From the NCBI RefSeq assembly GCF_002042965.1, contig NZ_MZNT01000005.1, positions 372,001 through 436,000 of the forward strand: a stretch of DNA of 64,000 nucleotides. Reading direction: 5' to 3'. The translations under genes were made by a program, and so were the position numbers. Positions 8,759 to 17,409 of this stretch are shown here, piece by piece; position 1 is the stretch's first letter, and each line of letters starts with the position of its first letter. Below the pieces are notes generated by a model that saw only the letters and a list, made by a program, of their open reading frames with translations, was not told where the DNA came from and did no database searches. The stretch comes from Paenibacillus sp. 32352 (GTDB lineage Bacteria; Bacillota; Bacilli; Paenibacillales; NBRC-103111).

Positions 8759-9432
8759 CTCATCACATATCCGATTCCCCGTACAGTTTCGATAAAACGG
8801 TTCCTCCCGTTCGGGTCCAGCTTATTTCTCAAATAACGGACATATACATCCACCACGTTCGTCTCCACTTCAGAATCAAACCCCCATACCTTCTCTAACA
8901 GCACGTCGCGGCTCATCACAATGTTCGGGTTTTGAACGAAAATAGCGAGCAGATCGAACTCCCGCTTCGTCAGCTCGATCGGTTCGTCTCCTCTCATTAC
9001 TCGCCGCGCTTCCAAATCGACCACGATATCGTCGAAGGAAATCAGCTGCCGGGCTTCAGGCTCATCCGCCATATCTACTCTGCGAAGCAATGAACGCATC
9101 CGGGCCAGCAATTCCTCGATCGCAAAAGGCTTCGGAATATAATCATCGGCACCGCTATCCAGCCCCGATACCCGGTCAACAACGCTATCTCTAGCGGTTA
9201 ACATAATAATCGGCGTATTTTTGACGGAGCGGACCCGGCGGCATACTTCCAGACCATCCAAGCCAGGCAGCATAATATCAAGGAGGATCATGTCCCATTC
9301 CTGACCCAGCGCCAGCTCTACTCCCTCCCGCCCGTCGTTAGCAACCGTAACGGAAAAAGCTTCGTGCTGAAGCTCCAGCTCGATAAACATCGCCAGATTT
9401 TTCTCATCTTCAATAAGCAGCACTTTCTTCAT
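8755..9432 (-). CDS. OmpR/PhoB-family response regulator
   Basis: 225 residues: receiver domain (acidic ED pair in LLIEDEKN, phospho-acceptor Asp in MILLDIMLPG, Thr in IMLTARD, Lys in YIPKPF) and C-terminal winged helix (ELTKREFDLLAI, DVYVRYLRNKLD, VRGIGYVMR). Partner of the overlapping kinase. Likely binds the TYTCAT-N5-TYTCAT boxes at 6528-6549 and 10147-10168. Confidence 0.95.
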   Translation of the reverse strand: MKKVLLIEDEKNLAMFIELELQHEAFSVTVANDGREGVELALGQEWDMILLDIMLPGLDGLEVCRRVRSVKNTPIIMLTARDSVVDRVSGLDSGADDYIPKPFAIEELLARMRSLLRRVDMADEPEARQLISFDDIVVDLEARRVMRGDEPIELTKREFDLLAIFVQNPNIVMSRDVLLEKVWGFDSEVETNVVDVYVRYLRNKLDPNGRNRFIETVRGIGYVMR

Positions 9433-9487
9433 CCTTCAGCTCTTCCTTTGCATCTTCATTCGATGTGGCCATCGGCATCCAAATGCC

Positions 9488-10102
9488 TTAAGCTCTTTTA
9501 TTCTTGACCGGCTTTACCTTAAAGACGGAGGTTTTGTAACAGATTACGGCAGCGCCAAGAAGCAGCAGGAACAGTGCTACCGGAAGGGGATGATGGGCGA
9601 GCTTGAGCAAAGAATGCCAATACTGCCCCAGTCTCTGGCCTGCAAAAGTAAACATGCCGACGAAGCCAAGGCTGCCGAGAAGGGTCGCACCAAGGAACGA
9701 AGCAAGCCGCATTCGTCCCGCTCCGGCAATAAAAGGAGCAAGATGACGCAAACCAACTACAAAAAAGCCGCTGACGATGAAAATCGGCCCCAGCGTTTCG
9801 TATTTCGCCGACCATCGGTTCCATTTGTCCTCTGTAAGATGAATCCATCGTGTGACCCGGCTTATTCTAAGGAGGCCAACATAGCGTCCTAGCGTATAAT
9901 TCGTGAGCATACCCAATACAGTACCTATCCAGGCAAAGGCGATAATGCCCTCCATCGACAGATGAGTCTGGGCTGTTATCGACCCGGCGAACAAGAGCAG
10001 AAATTCAATAGGGATCGGCAAGCCTATAATACCTAAAGCCATGGACAGCAGAACGGCTGCATAGCCATAATGCTGAATGAATGCCAACAGGAACTCCCTC
10101 AT
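9488..10102 (-). CDS. DedA-family membrane protein
   Basis: 204-residue VTT/DedA protein with GIIGLPIPIEFLLLFAGS and the conserved FIVSGFFVVGLRHLAPFIAGAGRM block (cited in part: GFF..GLRHLAPFIAG). DedA proteins act in membrane lipid or undecaprenyl-phosphate translocation and in resistance to cationic compounds. ATG 10102 follows AAGGAGGA. First gene of the operon; a second, distantly related VTT protein closes the operon. Confidence 0.88.
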   Translation of the reverse strand: MREFLLAFIQHYGYAAVLLSMALGIIGLPIPIEFLLLFAGSITAQTHLSMEGIIAFAWIGTVLGMLTNYTLGRYVGLLRISRVTRWIHLTEDKWNRWSAKYETLGPIFIVSGFFVVGLRHLAPFIAGAGRMRLASFLGATLLGSLGFVGMFTFAGQRLGQYWHSLLKLAHHPLPVALFLLLLGAAVICYKTSVFKVKPVKNKRA

Positions 10103-10130
10103 TGTGCGTTCCTCCTTCCTCTGTCCATCC

Positions 10131-10168
10131 AGTATAGATCACTAATATGAAAAACTGATGAGAAATCC
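10131..10168 (-). promoter_or_regulatory. promoter and autoregulatory box of the DedA/two-component operon
   Basis: Minus-strand -10 TATACT (10136-10131), 10-nt gap, then TCTCAT-N5-TTTCAT direct repeats (10147-10168). Architecture and spacing match the NlpC/P60 promoter exactly, arguing for one activator, most simply the adjacent response regulator. Confidence 0.6.
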
Positions 10169-10242
10169 TGAGTCGAACCCAATGCAGTTATTTTTCCATG
10201 ATTAGCTCCCATTATGCTCCAAACCAAACTTGTCGGAGGACA

Positions 10243-10272
10243 GAAAAAAAGCCGCCCGATTCTACAGGCAGC
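10243..10272 (-). terminator. Rho-independent terminator after the GH95-like gene
   Basis: Minus-strand stem GCTGCC / GGCGGC (one G-U pair) with a 10-nt loop followed by TTTTTTT; about 70 nt after the glycosidase stop. Confidence 0.7.
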
Positions 10273-10340
10273 CTAGTGTTATAATCTTATAAATTTTATG
10301 TTGATATGATAAAATCGCGCGCGCTTCTTGGCAGCTAAAC

Positions 10341-12896
10341 TTATGTCGGAAGCAATTCGACTTCATCGCCCTGCCTGGTTTCGAAAATCAAGAGCGAGCC
10401 TTCCAGCGTCACCGTCTGCCCCCCCTTATAAGCTAAGGTGACCGCAGCTTCACCCCAAGGATTTCTAATACGGCAGGTTCCTCCGAGCGTCGATCGAAGA
10501 TGCACAAACGCTACGTTTCCGCGGCGTATGGAGGAGGTTACATTAAAGCCTCCGCGGCACCATAAGGAGAAATCCGCTTCCCAATCCGCGGGGCATGCGG
10601 GGAAGAGACGAATCACAGGGTCCTTGCCCGGTCCGGCCGGCAGACTTTGGCAAAGCGCCGCTTGTAAGGCCGCCGCGGCATTCCCTAACCGTTGGATGCT
10701 AATGCAATTAACTCCCTCACGAACGGTTAGCCGATTCTCAAAGTGCTTCACCCTGCCTGTATCTGCAAAATAGCAATAATCCCGCTCCGCGTTGACGCAG
10801 TCCAATTGTGCCAATGTCACCTGCTTAAAGGGCTCCGCCAGACCCAAGTGTGCAAGCACCCGTCCAGTCCCTGACATTTCATGTGCCGCCCGGCTCCAAT
10901 CCTGGCCGATAGTATTCTCGTAGTACTTGATCGTAGCCATAGTGGTTTCAAACATGTCCGGATCTTCATGCGCGGTCTCAAGCGAGGATAGATCGCCAAA
11001 ACGTCCCGGCTTCAAATCGATATGGCTCTTGTTATCCAGCACCGGCCCGATGGCTCCGACCCAAACAGCCGGCTCACCCTCCCCGGTTCTTAACACGGCA
11101 TCGGGATGGTCGCTTCGCGGCAGAGGAGCAAGGTTGTCATACAGCTCCTGCCAAACCGGTCTCAGTTCCTCATCCACGTTCAATAGCTCCGCGGCCTTCA
11201 GCAAAATCGGAAAGATCGTATGCATCGCCGCCATGGAATCCATCGTATCGGTACCGTCATAATATTTTTCATCACTAGTCGTATGATACATGTGATAGGT
11301 TCCGTCCTCATCCTTCTGCAAATGAGGAAAATGGCGGAAAAACTCGGCGGTCCCTTTGATGATAGGATAAGCCCGCTCCCGCAGCCAGGCTTCATCTTGG
11401 GTATATTCGTAGTACAGCCAGTAATGATAGGCAATCCCGGCTTGGGTGCCGAACATATGGGTCGTAAAGCCGTAAGGGCCGAAGCCGCGCTCTACATACT
11501 CAAATTGGCCGTTCACATACTTCTCGAGATATCTCCAGTTCCAGCGGCTTTCGTGAGGCCGCTTGGTGTCGGCGAATGCCCGGAATCGGTCGGACATTTG
11601 ATCCCATGGCTTCCGGAGCAGGTAAAGCTCCCTCATCTCCTCCGCGATATCCTCGGGCAGCTCCTCCATTCCGTTAAAGGTGACCACTTCAGGAATATAG
11701 ATGCCCTGGCTTCCCCACTGCTGCTCCGCCGCTTTGGCACATGAATCATACATCCCCGAATACATATGGAAATATGGCTGAAACAGTTCATAGTGCCCAG
11801 ACGGAAGCACGGCGTTATAATACAGATTCATATTGTTCCACCAGTGCATGGCACCCCAATGCCTAAGATCTCCGCGGGGACTGAGCAGCATCCCTCCAAA
11901 ATTCGGCGGGTACTTCGATCCCCTGGAGTTGGACGCCATCAAGTACAAATAATAGGTGTAGTGAAGTTCTATCCGTTCTGCTGCACCGTCTTCGCTGCTT
12001 AAGCGGATATAGGAGGTTTCCCAAAACCGGTTCCACCAGACTTTATGCTCCTGCAGCAAACGGTCGTATCCTGTTTGCATTGCCTGCTGTACTTGTCCTG
12101 CAGCCGCAGCAATGACATCCTCCGCTTCGTCAAAGCTGGCAGCGCTGCCGATGAATATTTCGAATGCTCCCCGACCGGGCTTCACACATAGGCGCATCTC
12201 AGTCTCATTAGGCTGGCCGATAACCTGACTCTTCCGGTATTGCTGGACCGGCTCCCGTCCTCCCAATTCGTCGTTCATCCGCGCTCTGGCTTCCCGCCCA
12301 TGAATCCCGATCACAACGGCAGAGCTGCAGTGATAGCCTCCTTCCCGAAACACCTGCTTGAGTACGATCAGGTCACCCGCCATGCTCAGGGTCGATACAG
12401 CCGAATGATTCTTGGTGACGACCTCCGCAGGACGCAGCATTTTCAGCTTAATGTTGATCCCCTGGGGGTCCACCCTCTCGTCAACCACTCGGATACCGAA
12501 GGCATCCTGGTGAGCAGAGGCAAATGCTTCTGCCTTGACCCCCTTTCCCTGAATCGTTGCGGTACCCTCATATACGCTCAGATGCTGCCTAATACTCCCA
12601 TCCTTAAATACGTCATCCCCATAATCGACAAAATCAATATCCACAAAGGCGCATCCATAGGCATAATCCATGTGCCTTTGATTAAAGCTGCTCGTATGAC
12701 AATCATTAGCGTATACATCCGCCCGGTTGACCTGGAATTTCAATGCAGACGGTGATGTCCACAGAAGGCTTCCCATTCTGCCGTTGCCTAATGGCAGTCC
12801 GCCTTCACTTCGCTTTACGGTATGCTCATAATGCAAGTCTGCACGGCAGACAAGCTCGCGATAAGGTATAGCTGCTGCGTCGACCTTCCTTGTCAT
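10341..12896 (-). CDS. GH95-like glycoside hydrolase (cytoplasmic)
   Basis: 851 residues without a signal peptide. The N-terminal beta-sandwich begins GGLPLGNGRMGSLLW...FQVNRADVYANDCH, similar to GH95 fucosidases/galactosidases, and the middle has an (alpha/alpha)6-barrel pattern (GAMHWWNNMNLYY, YTQDEAWLRERAYPIIKGTAEFF). A C-terminal beta domain follows. Probably removes alpha-L-fucose or L-galactose-type residues from imported oligosaccharides. Start ATG 12896 is preferred; an in-frame GTG at 12908 sits only 1 nt after AGGAGG. Catalytic residues were not assigned. Specificity uncertain. Confidence 0.75.
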   Translation of the reverse strand: MTRKVDAAAIPYRELVCRADLHYEHTVKRSEGGLPLGNGRMGSLLWTSPSALKFQVNRADVYANDCHTSSFNQRHMDYAYGCAFVDIDFVDYGDDVFKDGSIRQHLSVYEGTATIQGKGVKAEAFASAHQDAFGIRVVDERVDPQGINIKLKMLRPAEVVTKNHSAVSTLSMAGDLIVLKQVFREGGYHCSSAVVIGIHGREARARMNDELGGREPVQQYRKSQVIGQPNETEMRLCVKPGRGAFEIFIGSAASFDEAEDVIAAAAGQVQQAMQTGYDRLLQEHKVWWNRFWETSYIRLSSEDGAAERIELHYTYYLYLMASNSRGSKYPPNFGGMLLSPRGDLRHWGAMHWWNNMNLYYNAVLPSGHYELFQPYFHMYSGMYDSCAKAAEQQWGSQGIYIPEVVTFNGMEELPEDIAEEMRELYLLRKPWDQMSDRFRAFADTKRPHESRWNWRYLEKYVNGQFEYVERGFGPYGFTTHMFGTQAGIAYHYWLYYEYTQDEAWLRERAYPIIKGTAEFFRHFPHLQKDEDGTYHMYHTTSDEKYYDGTDTMDSMAAMHTIFPILLKAAELLNVDEELRPVWQELYDNLAPLPRSDHPDAVLRTGEGEPAVWVGAIGPVLDNKSHIDLKPGRFGDLSSLETAHEDPDMFETTMATIKYYENTIGQDWSRAAHEMSGTGRVLAHLGLAEPFKQVTLAQLDCVNAERDYCYFADTGRVKHFENRLTVREGVNCISIQRLGNAAAALQAALCQSLPAGPGKDPVIRLFPACPADWEADFSLWCRGGFNVTSSIRRGNVAFVHLRSTLGGTCRIRNPWGEAAVTLAYKGGQTVTLEGSLLIFETRQGDEVELLPT

Positions 12897-13114
12897 TTTA
12901 GAACACACTCCTCCTGTACAAAATGATAGCCGCTATTGTATGCGCTTTCCACCATTCCTATTGTAGTACAATCCCATTAGATGGGAATGTCCTATCTAAA
13001 GATGTTTTTGTACATTACTAACAACTTTGCTGTTAAAAGCTTGGACTCACGTCTTCCAGGCATGAGGAAGCCTTACTGCAAAGGAGCCCGTCATTCCTGA
13101 CGGACTCCTTCCAT

Positions 13115-14593
13115 TTAGAGCTCTATAGTCTTGGTGGCGATATGGCTGCAAAATTCCCTGTCATGCTCTACGAATAGAATGGTAGGCGCGTGCTCCAGCA
13201 GCAGCTCTTCGATTTGCATGCGTGAGATGACATCAATGAAATTAAGCGGTTCGTCCCAGATGTGCAAATGAACCTTCTCACACAGACTTTTGGCTATCAG
13301 CACCTTCTTCTTCTGGCCCCCGCTAAAGGCCGACATATCCTTTTCGAATTGGATTCTGGAGAAATCCAGCTTCCTCAAGATCGATTTAAACAGACTCTCG
13401 TCAATCCCGTGGGTTCTGGCGTAGTCCGACAAATTGCCCTTTAAGTGGGAAGTATCCTGAGAAACATAAGATATGGCAAGCTGGCTTCCCTTACGGAAGG
13501 TGCCGGAATAATCCATAGGTTCGCCGCAGATCAGCTTGATAATGCTTGATTTACCGGAGCCGTTCGGACCGGAAAGAGCAATTCGTTCTCCTTGCTCGAT
13601 CGTGAAGCTGATATCCTGGCAAGCCACGCTCTCCCCGTAATAAATCGATACATGCTCCAGTTCGACGAGCTGGTTTTTGTGATAGGCAAGCTGAGAGAGC
13701 TTTAAGCTGTCGGAGCTTTCGATATTTTTCAGCAGCTGGGATCTTTCCTCTATGGCCGCTTGCTGTCTCTGCTCGATGGACTTGGAGCGTTTCATCATTT
13801 TGGCAGCTTTGTGGCCGACATAGCCTTTATCTACCTTGGAGCCGGAATTACGGGTGCCGTTTTTCGTCTTCTCCACCTCATCCGACCAGTGGCTGGTGCG
13901 TCTTGCCGCGTCGGACAACCGTTTGATGTCTTTTCTTAACTTCTCGTTCTCCGCAAGCTCGTATTGGTCCTGCCTCTGCTTGTTTTCCCACCAATCGGTG
14001 AAATTCCCTTTTTGAATCTCTATGCTGGTTTTGTTGATGGAAAGAATATGATCGACGCAGTTATCCAGAAACGATCTGTCATGCGATACGAGAATAAACC
14101 CGCTTTTGGTTTGAAGATAATCGCTGACAAGCTTTCTGGCGTGCATATCCAGATGGTTAGTCGGTTCGTCAATGAGCAGGAAGCTATTCTCCTTAAGAAA
14201 CAAGGCCGCCAGCAAAACCTTCGTCTGCTCGCCGTTCGACAAGGAGGCAAAGGAACGATATAACACATCCTCCGAAACCTTCAACAGGGAAAGCTCACGT
14301 ACCAGCTCCCAATGCTGATAGTCGGGATAGATGTCACTGACGATATCGAGGGTGTTCTGCTCCTTATCCCCCACATGAAACGGGAAATAGTCAAAGCTTA
14401 CATTAGCCGAGATACGTCCGGTGTATTCGTATTTGCCCAGTAACAGGTTTAAAAACGTCGTCTTGCCCCTGCCGTTTCTTCCTGTAAACCCCAATTTCCA
14501 GTTCGTGTCTATTTGTAAGCTTACATTCTCAAATATGTTATCGTAGGTACCCTCATACGCAAACGTCAGATGACTAATTTGGATTAATGACAT
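13115..14593 (-). CDS. ABC-F ribosomal protection ATPase, Lsa/Vga-like
   Basis: 492-residue soluble protein with two ATPase domains and no membrane segments. Domain 1: GRNGRGKTT, signature LSNGEQTK, LLIDEPTNHLD. Domain 2: GPNGSGKSS, signature FSGGQKKK, IWDEPLNFID. A charged linker (about 200-310) contains the interdomain arm that reaches the ribosome in this class. The N-terminus (MSLIQISHLTFAYEG) resembles Lsa/Vga proteins, which confer resistance to lincosamides, streptogramin A and pleuromutilins. Start is MSLI at 14593; AGGAGG lies 11 nt upstream. Regulated by the leader at 14594-14872. Confidence 0.88.
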   Translation of the reverse strand: MSLIQISHLTFAYEGTYDNIFENVSLQIDTNWKLGFTGRNGRGKTTFLNLLLGKYEYTGRISANVSFDYFPFHVGDKEQNTLDIVSDIYPDYQHWELVRELSLLKVSEDVLYRSFASLSNGEQTKVLLAALFLKENSFLLIDEPTNHLDMHARKLVSDYLQTKSGFILVSHDRSFLDNCVDHILSINKTSIEIQKGNFTDWWENKQRQDQYELAENEKLRKDIKRLSDAARRTSHWSDEVEKTKNGTRNSGSKVDKGYVGHKAAKMMKRSKSIEQRQQAAIEERSQLLKNIESSDSLKLSQLAYHKNQLVELEHVSIYYGESVACQDISFTIEQGERIALSGPNGSGKSSIIKLICGEPMDYSGTFRKGSQLAISYVSQDTSHLKGNLSDYARTHGIDESLFKSILRKLDFSRIQFEKDMSAFSGGQKKKVLIAKSLCEKVHLHIWDEPLNFIDVISRMQIEELLLEHAPTILFVEHDREFCSHIATKTIEL

Positions 14594-14618
14594 AAATGGA
14601 TCATCCTCCTGTATGCCC

Positions 14619-14657
14619 AAAATAAAAAGCTGCAAGAAAGTTACCCTTCCCGCAGCT
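14619..14657 (-). terminator. attenuator terminator before the ABC-F gene
   Basis: On the minus strand AGCTGC (14657-14652) pairs with GCAGCT (14633-14628); the stem extends through GGGAAGG/CTTTCTT with G-U pairs to about 13 bp, then TTTTTATTTT. It lies upstream of the ABC-F ribosome site, so readthrough is needed for expression. Confidence 0.8.
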
Positions 14658-14728
14658 CAAATGCATACAACAAATCCAACCCGATCGCAGGGCTAGATAA
14701 GGAGATATCGATTGAGTTGAAAGGATAA

Positions 14729-14802
14729 GTAACTTTCTCGCCAATAACTAATAAACCATCGCTCGTACGGTGGCATTAGTATACTTAGCAGCAAGAAAAT
14801 TA
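14729..14802 (-). promoter_or_regulatory. antiterminator and anti-antiterminator segments of the ABC-F leader
   Basis: Segment 1 (14802-14791, TAATTTTCTTGC) includes the upstream ORF stop codon. Segment 2 (14741-14729, GCGAGAAAGTTAC) can pair with segment 1 (12 bp, two G-U) or with segment 3 (14644-14632, GTAACTTTCTTGC, 13 bp with one G-U), which is the 3' arm of the terminator. This gives two exclusive folds, as in ribosome-mediated attenuation. Confidence 0.75.
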
Positions 14803-14811
14803 CTTAATCAT
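14800..14811 (-). CDS. leader peptide MIK (upstream ORF)
   Basis: ATG ATT AAG TAA with an AGGAG ribosome site 9 nt upstream (14825-14821). The stop codon is the first part of pairing segment 1, so a ribosome stalled here by an antibiotic would free segment 2 to form the antiterminator. Three-codon leader ORFs are known from other ABC-F resistance genes. Confidence 0.65.
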   Translation of the reverse strand: MIK

Positions 14812-14842
14812 CCGTTTCAACTCCTGTCATTAATTTACATGC

Positions 14843-14872
14843 ATTGTATCACAGCACTCCGGATCATTTCAA
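14843..14872 (-). promoter_or_regulatory. promoter of the ABC-F leader transcript
   Basis: TTGAAA (14872-14867), 18-nt spacer, TACAAT (14848-14843) on the minus strand, placing the transcript start just before the leader ORF. Confidence 0.7.
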
Positions 14873-14953
14873 CCTGTAAGAAATCCAAATTCGTATGAAT
14901 CCGGTCTTCTTATACTCTTACTAATAACCATCTCTTAAATAATAAAATCTCTT

Positions 14954-15330
14954 ATGGAGTCCAGAAACCCCTTTACACCAAGCGATGGAAGCGATTTTTG
15001 CAGGCAAATACAGAAGAAATCGTGGATAACTAGACGAAAACAGAACCTTTTATCTAATGGCGAGAAGAAAACAGATGAATTATTATACAACAAAACGAAT
15101 AGACAATTTATCCACCGAATCGCGATGGATTACCTATGATTTCCGATGGTTATCCCCTGTGTACAACTTCTCCCAAGAAGATATTCTGTTTTTATATTGC
15201 AGGTCCCTCATCCATGGAGCTCTGGTTATTTTAGATACTCCTATGACGCAGGATATCCTCATCCGTTTATCTGTTTTTATATTCAAAGGGATTGATGATG
15301 CCCTCTTTTCCTACGGTTCGAATGCTTAAG
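14954..15330. other. non-coding stretch with scattered DnaA-box-like sequences
   Basis: No gene is supported here; short open frames lack ribosome sites and family features. It holds TTATCCACG (15029-15021, minus), TTATCCACC (15108-15116, plus) and TTATCCCCT (15149-15157, plus), i.e. perfect or one-mismatch DnaA boxes. It lies beyond the 3' end of the replicon-like gene pair and may belong to that module. Confidence 0.35.
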
Positions 15331-15368
15331 TAAGCCGAAGTGAATAAATATTAGATGGGCCTGGAAAT

Positions 15369-15399
15369 AAAAAAAGTCCGGACCCTAAGTTGTCCAGAC
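15369..15399 (-). terminator. Rho-independent terminator
   Basis: Minus-strand stem GTCTGGAC / GTCCGGAC (one G-U) with an 8-nt loop, followed by TTTTTTT; 55 nt after the stop of the 15453-16985 gene. Confidence 0.8.
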
Positions 15400-15452
15400 A
15401 GCAAGTGAAGCACGAACAGCCCTCTTTCTTCATGATTTTGAAAAAAAGAGAG

Positions 15453-16985
15453 CTAGTGACTCGGACTATAAAGTTGTGCTAAGAGCTCCTCCACTTTGAA
15501 GCCGTGAGGAACATCGGGGATAGGCTCCCATTTCGGCAATTGCCGGATTTCGTCCAGCATCCATTGCTTTACTTCATGAGGAGCTTCTCGATGCAGCTTC
15601 TGGAGAGCTCTCTCTTCTAACATTCGGTACTCCCGGAGGTCTACCTGCAGCTGATAAGCATAGGTATGAATGTCTTCCGCCGCTGCTCTTCCCATCCATC
15701 GCTCCAGCTGTTCATTCCCCCGTTTATAACCGACCGGACTCAGTACGGGCATACGGCTGTATTGCCGGACAAGAATAGGCTTGGCCGCCTGGCAGAGCTT
15801 GCGGAAGGTGTTGAGATCGAACCGGCTCATCGCCGCCGTAAACTCGGTGGAGCGCCGATTCCAGTCGTCCAGGCTTTTTGGAGCAATGAACGAATAAATC
15901 CCTGTTTTCTTGGCGATATCCAAATAAATGGCCATGCCTTTATTGTGAACCTCTTCCTTTATAAAGCGGATAAAGTCCACAGGAAAAACCAGATGCTTGC
16001 TGTGCAGCTCTTTTATTTTGAGCAGTACATAGCGTATGAAGGAATGGCTCTTTTTCTTCAAAATATTGACGAGCTGGATGATCGTTTGACCCTCATTATG
16101 CTCCTCGAGCTCGCCGATCCCCAGCCTGCTTAGCTGAGCTTTAATGAACGAGGCCACCCGTCGGTAAGTCTTCTTCGGCTTAATCACTTCATGATAGAGA
16201 GTACCCTTTTGCTTCGGGATAATAAAATAGGGATTGATGGCATAAGAGGCTTTGTAATAGCCGGTAGAATTGGGCTTGATTATGGAGTTCGGCGCGAACA
16301 AAGGCTGCCCGTCCCATACCGGCGTACGGGTTAATACATCCAACAATTGCTGGATCTGATTGAGATTCGTTTTATGCAAATAGCTGTAAAGCCCTCCGTC
16401 TTTTCCGTCGGCGCGCAAATTTTTTTCCAGCACCTTGGAGGGGTTGTCGTTTTGCTGCGCGGCACCTTCCAAATACCATTTTTGGGCAGCCAAAGGAAGC
16501 TTGTAAAAAGCTTGGGTAAACACCGCAGGAGGCAGCAGGAAATAATAGCCGATCGTTTCCGTATCGTCTTGAAGATATTCGTTTAGCGTGTAATGATAGG
16601 TCCCCGTGATTTCATCCTTCACAAGCTGAAGCAAGCCGTGCTCTACGAATTTTTGAAAAGAAACATAGAACTGATCGTTCGTAACCGGCTCTTCAAATAA
16701 TTCCGCCTGCTTTTGATAAATCCGGTTGCGGTTGCAAAAGTCCAGCTTCCCCTTCGTATTGAAAACCGTCTGGACGGTAATAAAGAGCTGAATATCGGAT
16801 TTGGTTATATGATGAAGCAGCCTGCCACGGCCGTCTCTTCGGATTTGAAATTGATCCCGGTTATAGTCGTACTGTTCCTCAATTCGTTTGAAGGCATGGA
16901 AGAACCGGTAACTGACTGCTACAGGATGGGTTGGCTGGAGGTGGACCCTGCCCTTTGGATTATTTAAGAATGCAAGCTGTTTCAA
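15453..16985 (-). CDS. hypothetical protein, possible replication protein (replicon module gene A)
   Basis: 510 residues, not recognised. Soluble and basic, with no signal peptide or membrane segment. A region near residues 60-160 (FVEHGLLQLVKDEITGTYHYTLNEYL) looks like a winged helix with a beta wing. The start is a TTG (16985) with AGGAGG 10 nt upstream; no closer ATG has a ribosome site. It is transcribed out of the DnaA-box/iteron region and has the same strand as gene B (17914-19368). Role in replication or copy control is inferred only from this position. Confidence 0.55.
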   Translation of the reverse strand: MKQLAFLNNPKGRVHLQPTHPVAVSYRFFHAFKRIEEQYDYNRDQFQIRRDGRGRLLHHITKSDIQLFITVQTVFNTKGKLDFCNRNRIYQKQAELFEEPVTNDQFYVSFQKFVEHGLLQLVKDEITGTYHYTLNEYLQDDTETIGYYFLLPPAVFTQAFYKLPLAAQKWYLEGAAQQNDNPSKVLEKNLRADGKDGGLYSYLHKTNLNQIQQLLDVLTRTPVWDGQPLFAPNSIIKPNSTGYYKASYAINPYFIIPKQKGTLYHEVIKPKKTYRRVASFIKAQLSRLGIGELEEHNEGQTIIQLVNILKKKSHSFIRYVLLKIKELHSKHLVFPVDFIRFIKEEVHNKGMAIYLDIAKKTGIYSFIAPKSLDDWNRRSTEFTAAMSRFDLNTFRKLCQAAKPILVRQYSRMPVLSPVGYKRGNEQLERWMGRAAAEDIHTYAYQLQVDLREYRMLEERALQKLHREAPHEVKQWMLDEIRQLPKWEPIPDVPHGFKVEELLAQLYSPSH

Positions 16986-17227
16986 GCAGGGAAAACCTCC
17001 TTTGTCCGTCGTTCACAAATTGCCTTCCCTGCCTCATAGATTTTTATGAAGAGTTTTGGTAGAATAGTAGAAAAGGCAATAGTTAAATAGGCCTCTATAC
17101 CTTCTGATTTTTTCAGAAAGCTATAGAAGCTGAATGCATGTGGATTCGATCTTTATCGTTGGTAGCGGCAGGGATCGATTCCGGCTTGTCTTTCTTTGAA
17201 ACCTGAGCATTGGTAGTGCTCGGTGTG

Positions 17228-17290
17228 AAATGGAATGTTGGTAGCATTCCATTTTGTAAAGCTTCCATGGTATGTGGAGGCTTTTTTTCT
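17228..17290 (+). ncRNA. candidate small RNA 3' end: tandem hairpins with terminator on the strand opposite to the flanking genes
   Basis: Hairpin 1: perfect 10-bp stem AAATGGAATG / CATTCCATTT (17228-17254). Hairpin 2: GCTTCCA / TGGAGGC (17261-17281) followed by a T tract (17282-17290), a standard terminator reading plus. Both flanking genes are on minus and no plus-strand gene ends here, so it probably ends an antisense-oriented RNA. The upstream 200 nt carry three copies of TTGGTAG. The 5' end was not placed. Confidence 0.5.
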
Positions 17291-17331
17291 TTTATGCTGG
17301 TATTTTTATGTTGGTATCATAAAAATAATAT

Positions 17332-17349
17332 TTATCCACATGTGGATAA
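17332..17349. promoter_or_regulatory. head-to-head pair of perfect DnaA boxes
   Basis: TTATCCACA (17332-17340) directly abuts TGTGGATAA (17341-17349): two consensus DnaA boxes in inverted orientation, 60 bp from the first iteron and in an AT-rich stretch. Confidence 0.75.
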
Positions 17350-17409
17350 CACAGTATTCGACAAGATCCATTATAGCAACCTTGGTAATATCATGTAAGG
17401 GTTCATAGA

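Noticed and set aside
14954-15139. Short ORFs in the DnaA-box-like region
   Set aside because: No ribosome site and low-complexity composition; overlapping frames are equally open.
17100-17290. T-box or other known riboswitch in the plus-strand leader-like region
   Set aside because: No T-box core (GGTGG-ACC) or other known aptamer is visible and no plus-strand gene follows.
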